Under the pieces are notes generated by a model that saw nothing but the letters and a program-made list of their open reading frames with translations, ran no database searches and was not told the origin of the DNA. The position numbers and the translations under genes are program-made. From Coptis chinensis (Eukaryota > Streptophyta > Magnoliopsida > Ranunculales > Ranunculaceae), in NCBI GenBank assembly GCA_015680905.1, contig CM027377.1:33070501-33134500 (forward strand): a stretch of 64,000 nucleotides of DNA, given 5' to 3'. Each line of letters opens with the position of its first letter. Position 1 is the first letter of the stretch. This document shows positions 44,785-55,538 of this stretch, piece after piece.

Positions 44785-46500
44785 AGCTAGTTCTTTGTGG
44801 TGAAAAATAATAAAAAAAGTTGGTTCAAAAAGGATGCGATAGTGGAAGTTATAGATGGAGGTGAAGATTGTGAAGAAAAAAGCAACCAAATGTTGTTTGC
44901 TTGACACGAATGCCTAAGGCTGTTTGTATAGCCATGAAATATTGATCGTTGTTTTTGTTCGTTGCTTAGTTTAGGCAACACCAGTGGTATGAAAACACTC
45001 GATACTAATGAAATGGAGAAACTTTTAAGCATTAATGTTGAGGTCCTTCCCAATTTTTGCCTAGTTAGTTTCCATGCATCAATGATCTTAGATTTTCTGC
45101 ATAAGACCCAGTCACCCAGATGAAAAGCTTTCAAGCGAAACTTCTTGTCATATTGCTTCTTCATTGTTGCCTGGTAATGGAGCAGACGAGCAATACATTC
45201 TTCACGTACTTTATCTACATTGGCTTTTGAATGAGCTAGTAATTCTGCATTAAGACCAGCGTCTAAGGCTACAGTGCGGATTATCCCAGCAAAAACTTTG
45301 GTAGGTAATACGACTTCTGCTCCAAAAGCCAGGTTAAATGGTGATAGTCTTGTTGAGTGCTTTGGAGTGGTTCTATATACCCATAGAACGGCTGGTAGCT
45401 CTCTTGTCCACTTTATTTTGGCTTGCTCGAGTCGACGTTTGAGGATTGCTAAGATGGACTTGTTTGTCCCCTCGGCTCCCCGTTCGCTTAAGGGTGATAG
45501 GGTGTTGAAAAATTGTGTTGAATATGGAGACTAACATAGAACTTGTGTATTTCTTCTGCATCAAAATGTTTTCCATTGTTTGATATTAACTCAGCAGGGA
45601 CACCAAAACATCACACTATATCCTTCCATAGGAACCACTTCACGTCGGAAGCTTGTATGTGCACTGAAGGTTGTACCTCTACCCACTTGGTAAAGTAATC
45701 AGTAGTAACCAGCAAAAAACAGACATTCCCCAAAGCTCTAGGGAAAGGCCCAATGATGTCTAAACCCCATTTTGCAAACGGCCAAGGTGAGAAAATTGGA
45801 TGCAGCTCATTTGCTAAATCCGCTAAGTCCAAAGTTGTGTGCATGGCATAAAGGACGACTTCATATTCTGCTACATTGTTAGAGGCCTTGAACTTGGAAT
45901 GAACTAAGCTCTCAATAGCCAATTTATCTGGCTTAATGAAAAGCACATCCTAATCTAGAGCCAAATTTGTTATGTGAGTCATCCATGTAAACAATCCATG
46001 AATCGGATGAAGAGTCAGTATGCTTTGGCAAGGCTTCCTTGCCCCCAACTGTGGCTGATTCACTAAAGATACCTTCGTCTTGGTTGATTTCGGGGATGAA
46101 ATCGTCGATAGGGAAATCTGTCATTAGGGATGCAAGTGCATAACCTTTTTTTGAAATGCAACGTTCGAAGGTAATGTTATAAGCACTCAAGTAGATGTCC
46201 CATTCCACGAGTCTGCTTGATTCCTAAGCACTTCGGAAAACTTTGCGAAGAGGATACTTCGTATATACTTTAACCAATCTTCCTTGGAAGTACGACTTAA
46301 GGCGCCTGGCAGCATGAACCAATGCTAGAGCAATTTTTTTTCAATTCTCAAATATCTGGTTTCTGCCTCCGTTAATGTCTTACTAATGAAGAAGATTGGT
46401 CGACCGTCTTCTCCATCGACAAACAGTATTGCACTTACTGCAATATCTGTAGAGGCAAAGTAAGCTCCAATAGGTTACCCTGTAGTGAGGCTGGCCAAGA
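44785..46500 (-). pseudogene. RNase H and integrase remnants of element F
   Basis: Minus strand, in order: an RNase H end (YLSAYNITFERCISKKGYAL, then DSWIVYMDDSHNKFGSRLGC at ~46050-45950), then SNNVAEYEVVLYAMHTTLDL joined by an internal deletion to an integrase piece WPFAKWGLDIIGPFPRALG ... LLVTTDYFTKWVEVQP (45770-45620). Then, after another deletion, TNKSILAILKRRLEQAKIKW, ELPAVLWVYRTTPKHSTRLS and KKFRLKAFHLGDWVLCRKSK (45490-45080). The zinc finger and the second catalytic Asp are missing. The family is related to D/E but distinct. Confidence 0.75.
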
Positions 46501-47556
46501 TTGGCGGTGAGACTAGGTATTTCTTGAATATCTAGTTTGAATCTTTCTTGATGTTCTGCATTTTGTATCTTCAGAGAAAATCACCCAACAACATCTTCGT
46601 TTACTACAAGGTCTTTCCATCATGTTTTAGCCACACCCACATTGCTCATTATTTTCTTGATAATGTGTTCGATTTACTGTTTCGTGAATGGTGCCCCTGC
46701 AACTTCTTGATTTTCGACTTTAGGGATAACTTCACTATGCTGCATCTCATGGTGTGGTCGCCCCCAGTTGTTTCTTCCTTCTAGATTTCACTGGTTTCTT
46801 GTATTGCGGGACCTGTGCTGATAATATGGGCTATGCTGTTGAACTGGGGAGTAGTTTTTTCGGTGTGGTCGCATTCTGGGCTGTCTTTTTTTAAATCTTC
46901 TATATTTGTTTGCTGCATTCCAGCCACGTCTCATCTTCCTCCATTATACATCGTTATTCCATCACTGAAGCCTAGGGATAAAAAACCAAAAAACTAAACA
47001 AAAAACAAAAAACAAAAAAAAAATGGAATTTGAGACTGTAAAAGTCTAGATCTGCATTGTTAATTAGACGCTGGAGGATGTAAAAGTTGTGTCTTATAAC
47101 TTATAGTCTCTTGATCCAGCGAGTTGTTATGTTAGACTTATGAACTCTTGTTTGCATGTTTCTATGAGATCGAGTAACAACCATTGATTGAACTTGAAAG
47201 TTGTAAATCTGTTGGGAAAGAGCACTTTTATAGGAACTATGGCATATGAAACCACTTATGTTTGTGCGACACAGTTTCTAGTTGAAACTTGAATATATTC
47301 TTGTTGAACTTCTTCAATTAGCTTTTCGCCATGGTTGACTTCGGTGTTCTTCTCAGTAAGGGTGTGAGATTTGATAACGTCTTGGAGCACTTGTGGAAAT
47401 TCTCTTGTGTTTTCGCCATTGTTGATAGTTGACATTTTCGTCTTACTTTGTTTAATGGATCTCTATATTTTCTGGAACTGCCTCATTTGGATTTGTAGCA
47501 TCTAGATCTTGAGGATGAGTTATTGGAGCCTGAAGTCGTGTACGTCTAGATCTGCA
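46501..47556 (-). other. degenerate internal DNA of element F
   Basis: I see no convincing gag, protease or reverse transcriptase domain; short frames only. An A-rich tract lies at 46978-47025. It is probably the scar of large internal deletions. Confidence 0.45.
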
Positions 47557-47725
47557 CTATCGTGGCACTTGGAGTTTTGAAAGCTGAGCTTGCAGATCTG
47601 GGGTGGCTAGTTGATTCATCAAGGCCTGATTAGTCGGAACTTCGGGATTGGGTAAGTTGTTTTCTTCTTGTTGGTGTAATCTTGCATTCTTACTCACTTG
47701 AGATCTTGTTGTTTTTGCCATTACC
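47557..47725 (-). pseudogene. gag N-terminus of element F
   Basis: Minus strand from an ATG near 47721 reads AKTTRSQVSKNARLHQQEEN, then NQALMNQLATPDLQAQLSK, ending at a stop after QVPR. It lies just downstream of the LTR and primer-binding site, where gag should start. A short hydrophilic N-terminal piece only. Confidence 0.55.
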
Positions 47726-47769
47726 GAATCTTGGAAGAAAGAACGTGGAAGGAGGTCCGTTGGTAAGAA

Positions 47770-47785
47770 CCACAGACGGCGCCAA
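47770..47785 (-). promoter_or_regulatory. primer-binding site of element F
   Basis: The minus strand reads TTGGCGCCGTCTGTGG four bases after the LTR end (CCCAAACA). This PBS form is common in plant gypsy elements. Confidence 0.8.
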
Positions 47786-47788
47786 TTA

Positions 47789-48311
47789 TGTTTGGGTAAG
47801 AACTCACCCGAACACACTAACGATCTTGTTAGGGAGATTGTTGTAGAATTGTTGAAACTGTACCTTTAATGGCTTCCTACGTATCCAAATCGTTCTCTGG
47901 AATCAAGTCTCTCAAATGAACATAGTTCTTTGTTTCAAAGGAATGGGGTATTTATAGGATAATAATAAGAAATATTCTTTCCTTAATTGCTAGAAAATCT
48001 TCTGTAATTATGTAAAGTCTTAATATGGAACCATATCTTAACAAATATATTTTCTAAATCTGAACCTGCAATATCTAGCTTATGGTGCCATAATTCTGGG
48101 CAATGCAGGCATGCCATAATTTTGGGCAGGGCAGGCATGCCATAATTTTGGGTAGGGCAGGCACGCCATAATTTTGGACTGGGCAGGCACGCCATAATTT
48201 TGGGTGGCGCTGGCATGCCATAATTTTGGGCATCGTGCCTAGTAGTGAGTGGCGCTATAATAGTACCCAACGATGATTGTTTATAGGGGTGCAAATATGG
48301 TGGCACATGCA
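47789..48311 (-). repeat. 5' LTR of element F (about 523 bp)
   Basis: Starts TGCATGTGCCACC at 48311 and ends ACCCAAACA at 47789 (minus). Contains the GGCAGGCACGCCATAATTTT-type minisatellite (48085-48235, about six units). The adjacent TTAAC (48312-48316) equals that at 33284-33288. Confidence 0.9.
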
Positions 48312-48876
48312 TTAACTATCACAAACAAGTAATAACAATGTAAAATAACTTACCACAATGAGACAGAAGATGTAACGTAGTTCGACTAATGATGTCTACT
48401 TCCACAAGAACAAATCTTTTAATAATGTGGGAATGAAGATTACAATCACTCCTCTCAAGTCTCTCCAAACTTACTAGATCTCTCTTCAATAATCTCTCCT
48501 TACAAGCTTTTTTTCTTTGCAAGGGTTTCCTCTCAATTTTGGTTGCTCTCAAAATTGGGTTTCTCTCAAAGACTTTTTCTTACTAAAAACCTAACTTTGG
48601 TTTTATAGTAATCTGAAATTTCAGCGCGTCTACGAAATTTCAGTTCACTGGAGAAAAATCAAAACTCAGTATGTAGAGGCAAAGGCGTGAATGCCCTTTG
48701 GAATAGGCATAGGAGGGCGCACGCCTCCTTCTTTACCAAATTCTAGTAATATTGTTTCGCGAAAGGGAGAAAAAAAACTATATTCTTTTCTTAGGCAAGG
48801 GCACTCGCGCCTTCTTCTCTTCACATGAACAGTACCTGTTTTGCCAGTCTTTCTCATATGAAGGATAACACCCAAC
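48312..48876 (-). repeat. right part of copia element G's LTR
   Basis: On the minus strand it begins TGTTGGGTGTTATCC (near 48876) and contains GTGGAAGTAGACATCATTAG and TCGAACTACGTTACATC, a U5-like pattern common in plant copia LTRs. It continues across the F insertion to 33170. The ends TGTTGG and CCAACA match. Confidence 0.65.
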
Positions 48877-50448
48877 AGAAGCAAGCCTTAGAGAGCCAAG
48901 GTTAGAGAAAGGGTAGTGCGAGCAAAGAACATAGATCAAGCAAAAAAAAATAACGACACAGCAAGACTCGAGTTAACCAGGTTCAAATATTAGTAGAGTT
49001 TGAGAGCATGAGATAAGTTCCTACGCAATTATTGTGAAGAAACTTCTAAGAATAAAATTTTCTTTTTGATTGTTGCTTTAGAACATATTCCCTATTAGTA
49101 CTTTGAGAGAGTTTTCATGGGAGTTTTCATAAATTGAATGTGCTTTGTTGGAAGATTTCACTAGGAAGTCACACCTCAACCTAGTTACTCTCTATCCCAA
49201 ATGATTTCTCTTGGAGCTCACACCAAGGAAATCACCCACCCAAGACTCTGGTAGTTATCACAACAAACACGATAGAGCAATAAAGGCTACTACTTAATTC
49301 ACAAGCAATCCATAGCAAGCAATAAGTATAAAAGTAAATGCAAAGAGATACAAGATTTAAGCTGGTTCGGTAAATGTTACCTACGTCCACACAAGAGCCA
49401 AGTTTCCTTTATAGTAAAGATTGGAGAGTTTACAAGAGTCAACTAGAATCAAGAACAAGAAGCCTCACTCAAACCCCAGCTCAATAGAGCTCCCACAATT
49501 CCTATGAAATGAATCTCTCAAAAGTTATCTCAAAACCCTAATCTATTTCCTTTATATAGGTACACATAGAGAAAGGTGAGAAAAATGGGCTTTGGGCCGA
49601 AATATTGAGCAACTATCGAAATTCCGAAAAAATCCAGACAAAATGGGTCCAAACGATCCAAGCAAATCGTTCACTTCTTCTAGACGACTTCACTAGGTCG
49701 CTCGAGTTGATTCCAACCGACTTCAACAGATTGTTCAGCTTTCTTCCCAAACGATGCCCACATGTCGTTCAAGCTATTTCCTAGAGTTTTCCCTCCTAAC
49801 GACCTCGTCAGATCGTGAGGGAGCTTCAACCACGACAAGACATGGTCGTTCAAGCATGTTGGTCGAACACCAGAGTGAAGCTCGACGGTTCCATAACCCA
49901 ACATGCTTAATGTAGAAGTCACAGCATGATTATGTATGCAGTCTGCTATGAGAGAGTGTTACAGTATATGTGACATGTCACATATAAACTAGATTCAATC
50001 AGATCTTTTTGTAGTTCAGTAATGTAATAATAGGTTTGATTAAAAAAAATTCTCTGTCTCATCTTCATTTGGGTATACTTGTAGCCGGATAGGAGTCTAT
50101 CACCTTCTACCGACTTCTTCTACCACCCAGTGTGGTTGTTGATCTCCCCTCAACTTGATGACTAAGTGGGAGATTAGATGCAAACCAAAGGTGTGTGAGT
50201 GCTACGCTGTTTGTAAAAATCTTATAGGCTTATCTCAAAAATCATAACTCCAACTCTTAGGCAACACTGTCACGTCCTTCACACATTGCACGCTAGATAT
50301 GATGGTAATTCTTGTTTCCTTCTATTATCCAGTCAATAGTCCATAGTTAACAGAATCTATTTATTTTTTTTTTTTTTTTTTTTACTCAAAACAGAATTAG
50401 TTAAATGTAATAGAATTAGTTAGATTTGTTGTACAAGAAAATAGTCCA
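48877..50448. other. LTR-derived repeat remnants without genes
   Basis: A copia-LTR-like motif on the minus strand (GTGGACGTAGGTAACATTTA followed by CCGAACCAGC, 49365-49405) suggests another decayed LTR at about 49200-49560. At 49943-49990 GAGAGAGTGTTACAGTATAT with a TGACATGTCA palindrome resembles a copia polypurine tract and LTR start on the plus strand. AAGTGGGAGATTAGATGC (50164-50181) is a second such tract. A poly-T run lies near 50347-50382. No coding frame is convincing. Confidence 0.4.
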
Positions 50449-51420
50449 GAGGACCAATTTGGGGAAAAAGTAACTATAGAGAACACTGTTTTTTGTGAGT
50501 AACTCACAAGGACAAATTTTGGAGAAAAGTAATTCACGAACCCACTATTTCAAAATTGGGAACTCTCAAGGACAAAATAAGTTGGCCCAGCCCTTTTACT
50601 TTTTTTAAATACCAGTTATACCCTTCCGTGAAAATAACCCTCAAGGACAAATGGCCCGGATTTAAAATAAATATTTTTCGATTTTACCCTTTCTGTCATT
50701 TTACTATGAACAATTAGTGTTCATACCTTCTGCTGGTCTATGAACAATGATTGTTCATATCCAAATAAATGAATGTACCTTATATAATATATTGATGTAT
50801 GAACATTGAATGTTCATACCAAAAGGACTATGAACATTCAATGTTCATACCCAATCAATGTTCATACCTAAAAGACTATGAACATCGAATGTTCATACCC
50901 AATCAATGTTCATACCCAAAGGACTATGAACATTAAATGTTCATACCCAATCAATGACTATGAACATTGAACGTTCATACCCAAAGGACTATGAACATCA
51001 AATGTACATACCCAAGGACTATGAACATCGAATTTACATACCCAAGGACTATGAACATCGAATGTTCATACCCAATCAATGTTTATACCCAAGGACTATG
51101 AACATTGAATGTTCACGTATGGACATTGAATGTTCAATGTTCATACCCAAAGGACTATGAACATTGAATGTTCATACCCAATCAATGTTCATATCCAAGA
51201 ACTATGAACATTGAATGTTCATACTAAATACACCGGGTCCCGTTTCGTCTGGGCCGGGCCGTTAATTATTTCGCATCAGGGGTATACTTGATATTTCATC
51301 TACCCGATCCATTTTTTATTTCGCGTCAAGGGTATACTTGACCATTCATCTACCCGGTCCTTGTGAGTTACGAAAAAAAAGAGGTGTCCTTGAGAGTTAC
51401 TTTTTCAGCAATTTTGTCCT
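50449..51420. mobile_element. DNA element with terminal inverted repeats (~1 kb, non-autonomous)
   Basis: The left end GAGGACCAATTTGGGGAAAA-AGTAACT is matched in reverse at the right end (AGTTACTTTTTCAGCAATTT-TGTCCT), an imperfect inverted repeat of about 25 bases. Second-order copies of the AAGGACAAA motif lie just inside. There is no coding capacity. The centre holds a palindromic minisatellite. No clear target-site duplication can be called, so the superfamily is open. Confidence 0.55.
50690..51225. repeat. palindromic minisatellite
   Basis: Roughly ten copies of a unit built on TGAACATTGAATGTTCA, an 8-base perfect inverted repeat around one spacer base, are joined by CATACCCAA-AGGACTA linkers. 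Some copies have an extra ATCAATGTTCATACCCAA half-unit. The spacer base and the adjacent pairs vary (ATTGAAT, ATCGAAT, ATTAAAT). Confidence 0.85.
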
Positions 51421-52041
51421 TGAGAGTCAACCATGTAACTGCCTTCAGATCACATGATGAGCATGATCATTGCATCTATAAATACTTGTTGTAACCTCAT
51501 TTGAATTGATTGTAATGAAACTTTTCTCATTTATTCAATTCAAATTATTTCTCTCATCTCATTCTCTATGTTTTGTAATACCTTCAATGGCTCCAAATTT
51601 TAAGGAATCTAGATCTTCGTATATATATATATATATTAATGAAAACCTAGATCTTTGCATCCATGTGAAGGTAAAGTTTTGGAATCCTATACTTTTGGAA
51701 TTAGTTTCCTTATTTGTCAAAACTCTAGGTCTCTAGAATTCTTTGTTTTGTAGCTATCAACAAAAACAGAACTGCAAAACAATCTGCAGCCGTGTACTAT
51801 TATCTCTGTATTGACAAAGGTAAACATTTCGTTTTGGGCTCTTTAATTCCTAAAACTAATCTACGGTACTCCTTTTTCATGATTTTCCACTTCTCTTAGC
51901 CAAAGAGTAAGAGTCCCATTTACCTTTTTTAATTGAACAAGATCAAAAGGTTATTGTTTCTAATCTCTTTCTAATGCATATAATAGTTTAGCCATTTTGT
52001 CTTTTAAATGGTTTTGTGATATTCCTTAGCGTGGTTTGAAA
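51421..52041 (+). other. LTR-like AT-rich stretch, no gene
   Basis: TATAAATACTTGTTGTAACC at 51477-51496, with a T/C-rich tract downstream, resembles the promoter/R region of a plant copia LTR on the plus strand. If so, the TIR element at 50449-51420 was inserted into that LTR. No coding sequence is visible; a short AT microsatellite lies at 51620-51635. Confidence 0.4.
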
Positions 52042-53112
52042 GGTTTTGTGATACCCCTGGGTAGCCCAAAGAGGGGGTATGATGGAAAGGCACCTAACCC
52101 GGGTTTGGGTGACGGTTGCGCCATGGTGTGATCTCACTTCTCTTAGGCGGCTGTCCAAGATCCTAGCTATGTGTAATTGATCCTCCAAATTCTAAAGTCG
52201 AGACTTTTTCCAGATCGTTTGGATATTGGATTCCGTAGAAACTTTGCAATTAAGGGTGCTCGGGCGGGAGTAATCCAAAGATGGGTGACCTCCTGGGAAG
52301 CTGCTGTTTAGAGTCCGAAAATCCCACACTGTCGGATGTACTTAAGGTGGTGGGATTGGGATACCCCTAGGTGTGGCCAAGGAGGTGTATGATGGAAAGG
52401 CGCCTAGCCTGGGTATGGGTGATGGTTGTGCCATGGTGTAATCCCACTTCGCTTAGGCGGCTGTACATCCAAGATCCTAGCTATGAGTAATTGGTCCTCC
52501 AAATTCTAATGTCGAGGCCTTTTCCGGATCGTTTGGATGTTGGATTCCGTAGAAACTCCGCAGTTAAGGGTGCTCGGGCGGGAGTAATAATCCAAGGATG
52601 GGTGACCTCCTGGGAAGCTGCTGTCTGAAGTCAGAAAACCTCACACTATCAAATGTCCACAGTGGCTAAATGGGGACAGTATTGGCTTGTTAGGATGGGG
52701 CAGGTCGTTACAAATTGTATCAGAGTCGAGGACAACTCGTTCTTAAGGTGGTGGGATTGTGATATACCCCTGGGTGTGGCCCGAGGAGGTGTATGATGGA
52801 AAAGTGCCTATCCCGGGTATGGATGACGGTTGCACCATGGTGATCCCACTTCACTTAGGTGATTGTAAAGATACTAACTATAAGTAATTAATCCTCCAAA
52901 TCCTAACGTCGAGGCCTTTTCCGAATCATTTGGCTATGGATTCCATGGGAACTCTACAGTTAAGCATGCTCAGGCAGGAGTAGTCCAAGGATGGGTGATA
53001 TCCTAGGAAGCTGCTGTCCAATTCGTAAACCCCATACTGTCGGATGTCCGTAGTGCTAAGTAGGGAGAATATCAGCGTGGTAGGGTGAGGCGAGGCGGGT
53101 CGTTACAGGTTT
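52042..53112 (+). mobile_element. Cassandra-type TRIM with three LTRs
   Basis: Three direct copies: LTR1 52047-52338 (3' end deleted), LTR2 52357-52712, LTR3 52758-53107. Between LTR2 and LTR3 is only 45 bases: a primer-binding site AATTGTATCAGAGTCGAGG (initiator-Met type, from 52713) and a purine-rich tract AAGGTGGTGGGAT. Each LTR carries 5S-rRNA-like sequence. The whole unit is bounded by GGTTT (52042-52046 and 53108-53112). Cassandra elements are known for 5S sequence in their LTRs and for lacking any protein gene. Confidence 0.85.
52227..52305 (+). other. 5S-rRNA-like segment in Cassandra LTR1
   Basis: GGATTCCGTAGAAACTTTGC, AATTAAGGGTGCTCGGGCGG and GATGGGTGACCTCCTGGGAA follow the 3' two thirds of plant 5S rRNA, including the internal RNA polymerase III promoter region (A-box and C-box). 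Equivalent segments lie at about 52540-52625 and 52940-53030. It is not a genuine 5S gene: the 5' part is divergent and it sits in an LTR. Confidence 0.8.
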
Positions 53113-53258
53113 AACTATGATGACCATGACAACGAGGAATTATGAATAAGTAGATTGAATTCTCCATAACATAGAGTTTGTGATGTGTACAGGTTAACCA
53201 CTTCATCCAAAAGGATGCAAGATACACAGAGTGGGGGTGGGGTGGAAACTTTGTCAAA

Positions 53259-53663
53259 ATGAATTTTCAGGCGCCAGATCTTCCCTTGGTTATAATTTTT
53301 GATATATTGTCTAGGCTTCAACTCGAGGATATCATTCGATATAGATGCGTTTCTAAGAGTTGGTGTGACTTGACAAAAGATCCTTTCTTCATCGACATGC
53401 ATCGGACTAGAGGAACCCAATTACAACTACTCCTCCTTCAAACTCGCATTCATTACTCCAACACCAGAGAGAATCTGCATTTAGTGAAGCCGAGAAACAA
53501 TGGCACTCCTTTGCTGGCCCTACCCTTTTTCATAGGATTAGGACTGCATGCTTCAGCTACGTCTCTTCCATTGGCGTGTTCATTATCAGCTCCACATACT
53601 GATATCAACTCAGTTGCCAAGGAACTAGGACAAATAAGGCTTGGAACAAAAAAGGTTGCATGA
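53259..53663 (+). pseudogene. F-box domain half of a broken F-box gene
   Basis: The ATG at 53259 opens NFQAPDLPLVIIFDILSRLQ, then LEDIIRYRCVSKSWCDLTKD and PFFIDMH. This is a textbook plant F-box of ~45 residues (LP...i.diLsRLp...l.r.r.VsKsW..l...p.F...H), the part that binds SKP1 in SCF ubiquitin ligases. Past residue ~65 no F-box-associated domain follows and the frame ends. The missing C-terminal half lies next door on the opposite strand. The gene cannot make a complete receptor. Confidence 0.8.
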
Positions 53664-54601
53664 CACAGCGACTTAGATATTGAAGTACGTTGAGAACAAT
53701 ACTGTATTTCTTCTCTGGAATGTAGAGGGTGAGATCATGTATGATCGTAAAGTCTGGATCAGATTCATAACTAAAACACTCACTTGCTTGAAGTAAGAAA
53801 CTGCCATCAGTTAACGTGCCCAACAATTTGCAACGCATGTTTCTACTCAAAACGGACGCATCAAACTTGTACTTACAGATCCATCTGCCATCATTATTCT
53901 TAACTAAAGCTAGCGACCCACCCAAATCCATTGGCTCGTCAAAAAGAGAATGACGTAGTTCAAAATCAGGTGGGAGCTCGAAGGATTGAAATATTTTGTT
54001 GCTAATGTCCAGCCCAATTGGAGTTGGAAAGTTACGGATTTGAAACTCCTCGTTGCTAATGTCCAACTGAAGGATAGCATCCAAATTGTGCAACCGAGTT
54101 TCACTGTGAGTCTGTGAATCAGCCAATGAAAATCCCCATTCAAGAACACTGGCCTTACACTGGAACCGTCACTTTGCACTTTGCATGGAAAATGTAAAGT
54201 TCTCCATGATCTTTCACCCAATGTTATAATGTTACCCTTTGTGATAAATTCGAGGTAATTAGTATCATCACATTGCTGATTGTATATTAAAACCACTTTA
54301 TATTTCTTTTTGGCTTGATCAAAACCAAAACCAAATTTAAATTGAGAATCAGCATTCGATCCGTTGATGCAGTACCATAGAAATGAAAATTGTCTTGTAA
54401 CTCTGGCAACTTCAAATGATCTTTGGTAAGTGGATTGTATATGAATATGTGGTTCACTCCTTCTGACGGGACCATACAAAGCAAGCCATTGCAAGAACTT
54501 ACGCTATGCAGTTTCTTTAATTGAATGCCTTGTATTGGAATCAGAAAGAAAACAGAAAAAAGAGGAATGGCCACCGCAAAGCTCCAGGTAACAAGTTCCA
54601 A
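53605..54601 (-). pseudogene. F-box-associated domain half of a broken F-box gene
   Basis: Minus-strand frames, in order: KKLHSVSSCNGLLCMVPSEG, HIFIYNPLTKDHLKLPEL (54530-54390), then KYKVVLIYNQQCDD and WRTLHFPCKVQSDGSSVRPV, FLNGDFHWLIH (54310-54120), then LDISNEEFQIRNFPTPIGLD, LGGSLALVKNNDGRWICKYK (54050-53860), and LTLYIPEKKYSIVLNVLQYL. This is the usual order of the plant F-box-associated interaction domain ('sCnGLlc', 'NP.T....LP', 'fvnG.lhWl', 'l..f...P'). At least two frame changes occur and there is no F-box upstream. Confidence 0.8.
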
Positions 54602-55538
54602 ATTCTAGCAGAGCTAGAGAGTGAGACTTGAAGATTTTATCACAGCAGGTGTCATTTGTAAGAATCTAAGCTTTCTTTCTCCGAGGGTGTTAACTATGTT
54701 CAATGCCTTGATTAAACTTATTCCAGAAATGGCCCATCGCTAATAAATTTGGTCACACATTATTTATAGTTTAGTAATTGAAATGAAGCAATCTTTTCAT
54801 TCAACCTTTCATGTTTATGGTAGTTGGATCATCTACATTTTACCCAACAAATAAAACTCCTAGAACAAATTTTCATTCTGAGTTCTGGAAACTATGTAAT
54901 ATAGAGATCCAAATTCTGTAGAATGAAATAAAGCATCAGCGAAAGCGTAAATTTTGCATCTGCTCTGCTCTGTAGAAATCAGCTGATTATTTGAAAATGT
55001 GTTAGAAAAGACATGATGTGGCATTTGGACGTTTGAGAATTGATATAAAACAAGCTCTAAATCTCTAATAATAATTAGATATGAGTATATGATGACAACA
55101 AAACTGCGAAAGAAAGAAGGGAGATACAAAAGTTTGACTGGTGGAACAAAGATTCGGTGCGTAGTTGTTCCAGTTTTTCCAAACTTTTCGGCAGCATTCA
55201 CGCTTATATTAAGGGCAACGAGTACTCAGGTGCAACTGCGCAGGCCAATATGTACGGTACTTAAAATTTTGAAATTTGTGCATGACGTGTTAAAGATAAG
55301 TTTAGATTTTTAATTCGGATTTGGTAAGAACTTAGAATTCTATTTCATCATGGAGTGGGAATCAGATTCAGATTCAGATTCGGATAAGAAAAAGAAACGT
55401 CCCGATTAAAAGTAGCATATGTGAACAATGAAAAAGCTCTTTACCTGCTGCACAATTGTTTCCTTTTTTTAGCGTACTGGTTCTTCTATCTCTGTTTAAG
55501 AAAAGGGCAATTGTATTGGTTGGTTGAAGTTTTATTTG
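54602..55538 (+). other. intergenic region and presumed promoter/5' leader of the TRP1-like gene
   Basis: No gene is seen. A short (CAGATT)n-like repeat lies at 55362-55383. The last ~100 bases before the start codon are T/C-rich (55455-55500). I cannot point to a TATA box with confidence. Confidence 0.4.

Larger units (their letters stand above)
33289..48311 (-). mobile_element. Element F: gypsy retrotransposon, minus strand, carrying nested element E in its 3' LTR
   Basis: The outer edges are TGTTTGGGTAAG (33289) and CACATGCA (48311, LTR start TGCATGTG on minus). The target-site duplication TTAAC lies on both sides (33284-33288, 48312-48316). Parts: LTR stub 33289-33335, E 33336-44302, rest of the 3' LTR 44303-44768, polypurine tract 44769-44784 (GGCAAAGAGGGGGCAG on minus), internal 44785-47769, PBS 47770-47785, 5' LTR 47789-48311. 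Internal DNA is only ~3 kb and lacks most of gag and reverse transcriptase, so F is a deletion derivative. Confidence 0.9.

Noticed and set aside
50954..51160. Peptide with repeated YPKDYEHRMYIPKDYEH
   Set aside because: A reading of the palindromic minisatellite; repeat copies differ in length and shift frame, so coding is unlikely.
52227..53030. 5S rRNA gene cluster
   Set aside because: Repeats resemble only part of 5S, lie inside LTRs with PBS and target-site duplication, and vary strongly between copies. This is Cassandra.
55524..55538. Extension of the TRP1-like protein to residues KFYL upstream
   Set aside because: The upstream codon is TTG. The ATG at 55539 gives a normal transit peptide start (MATFSSS).
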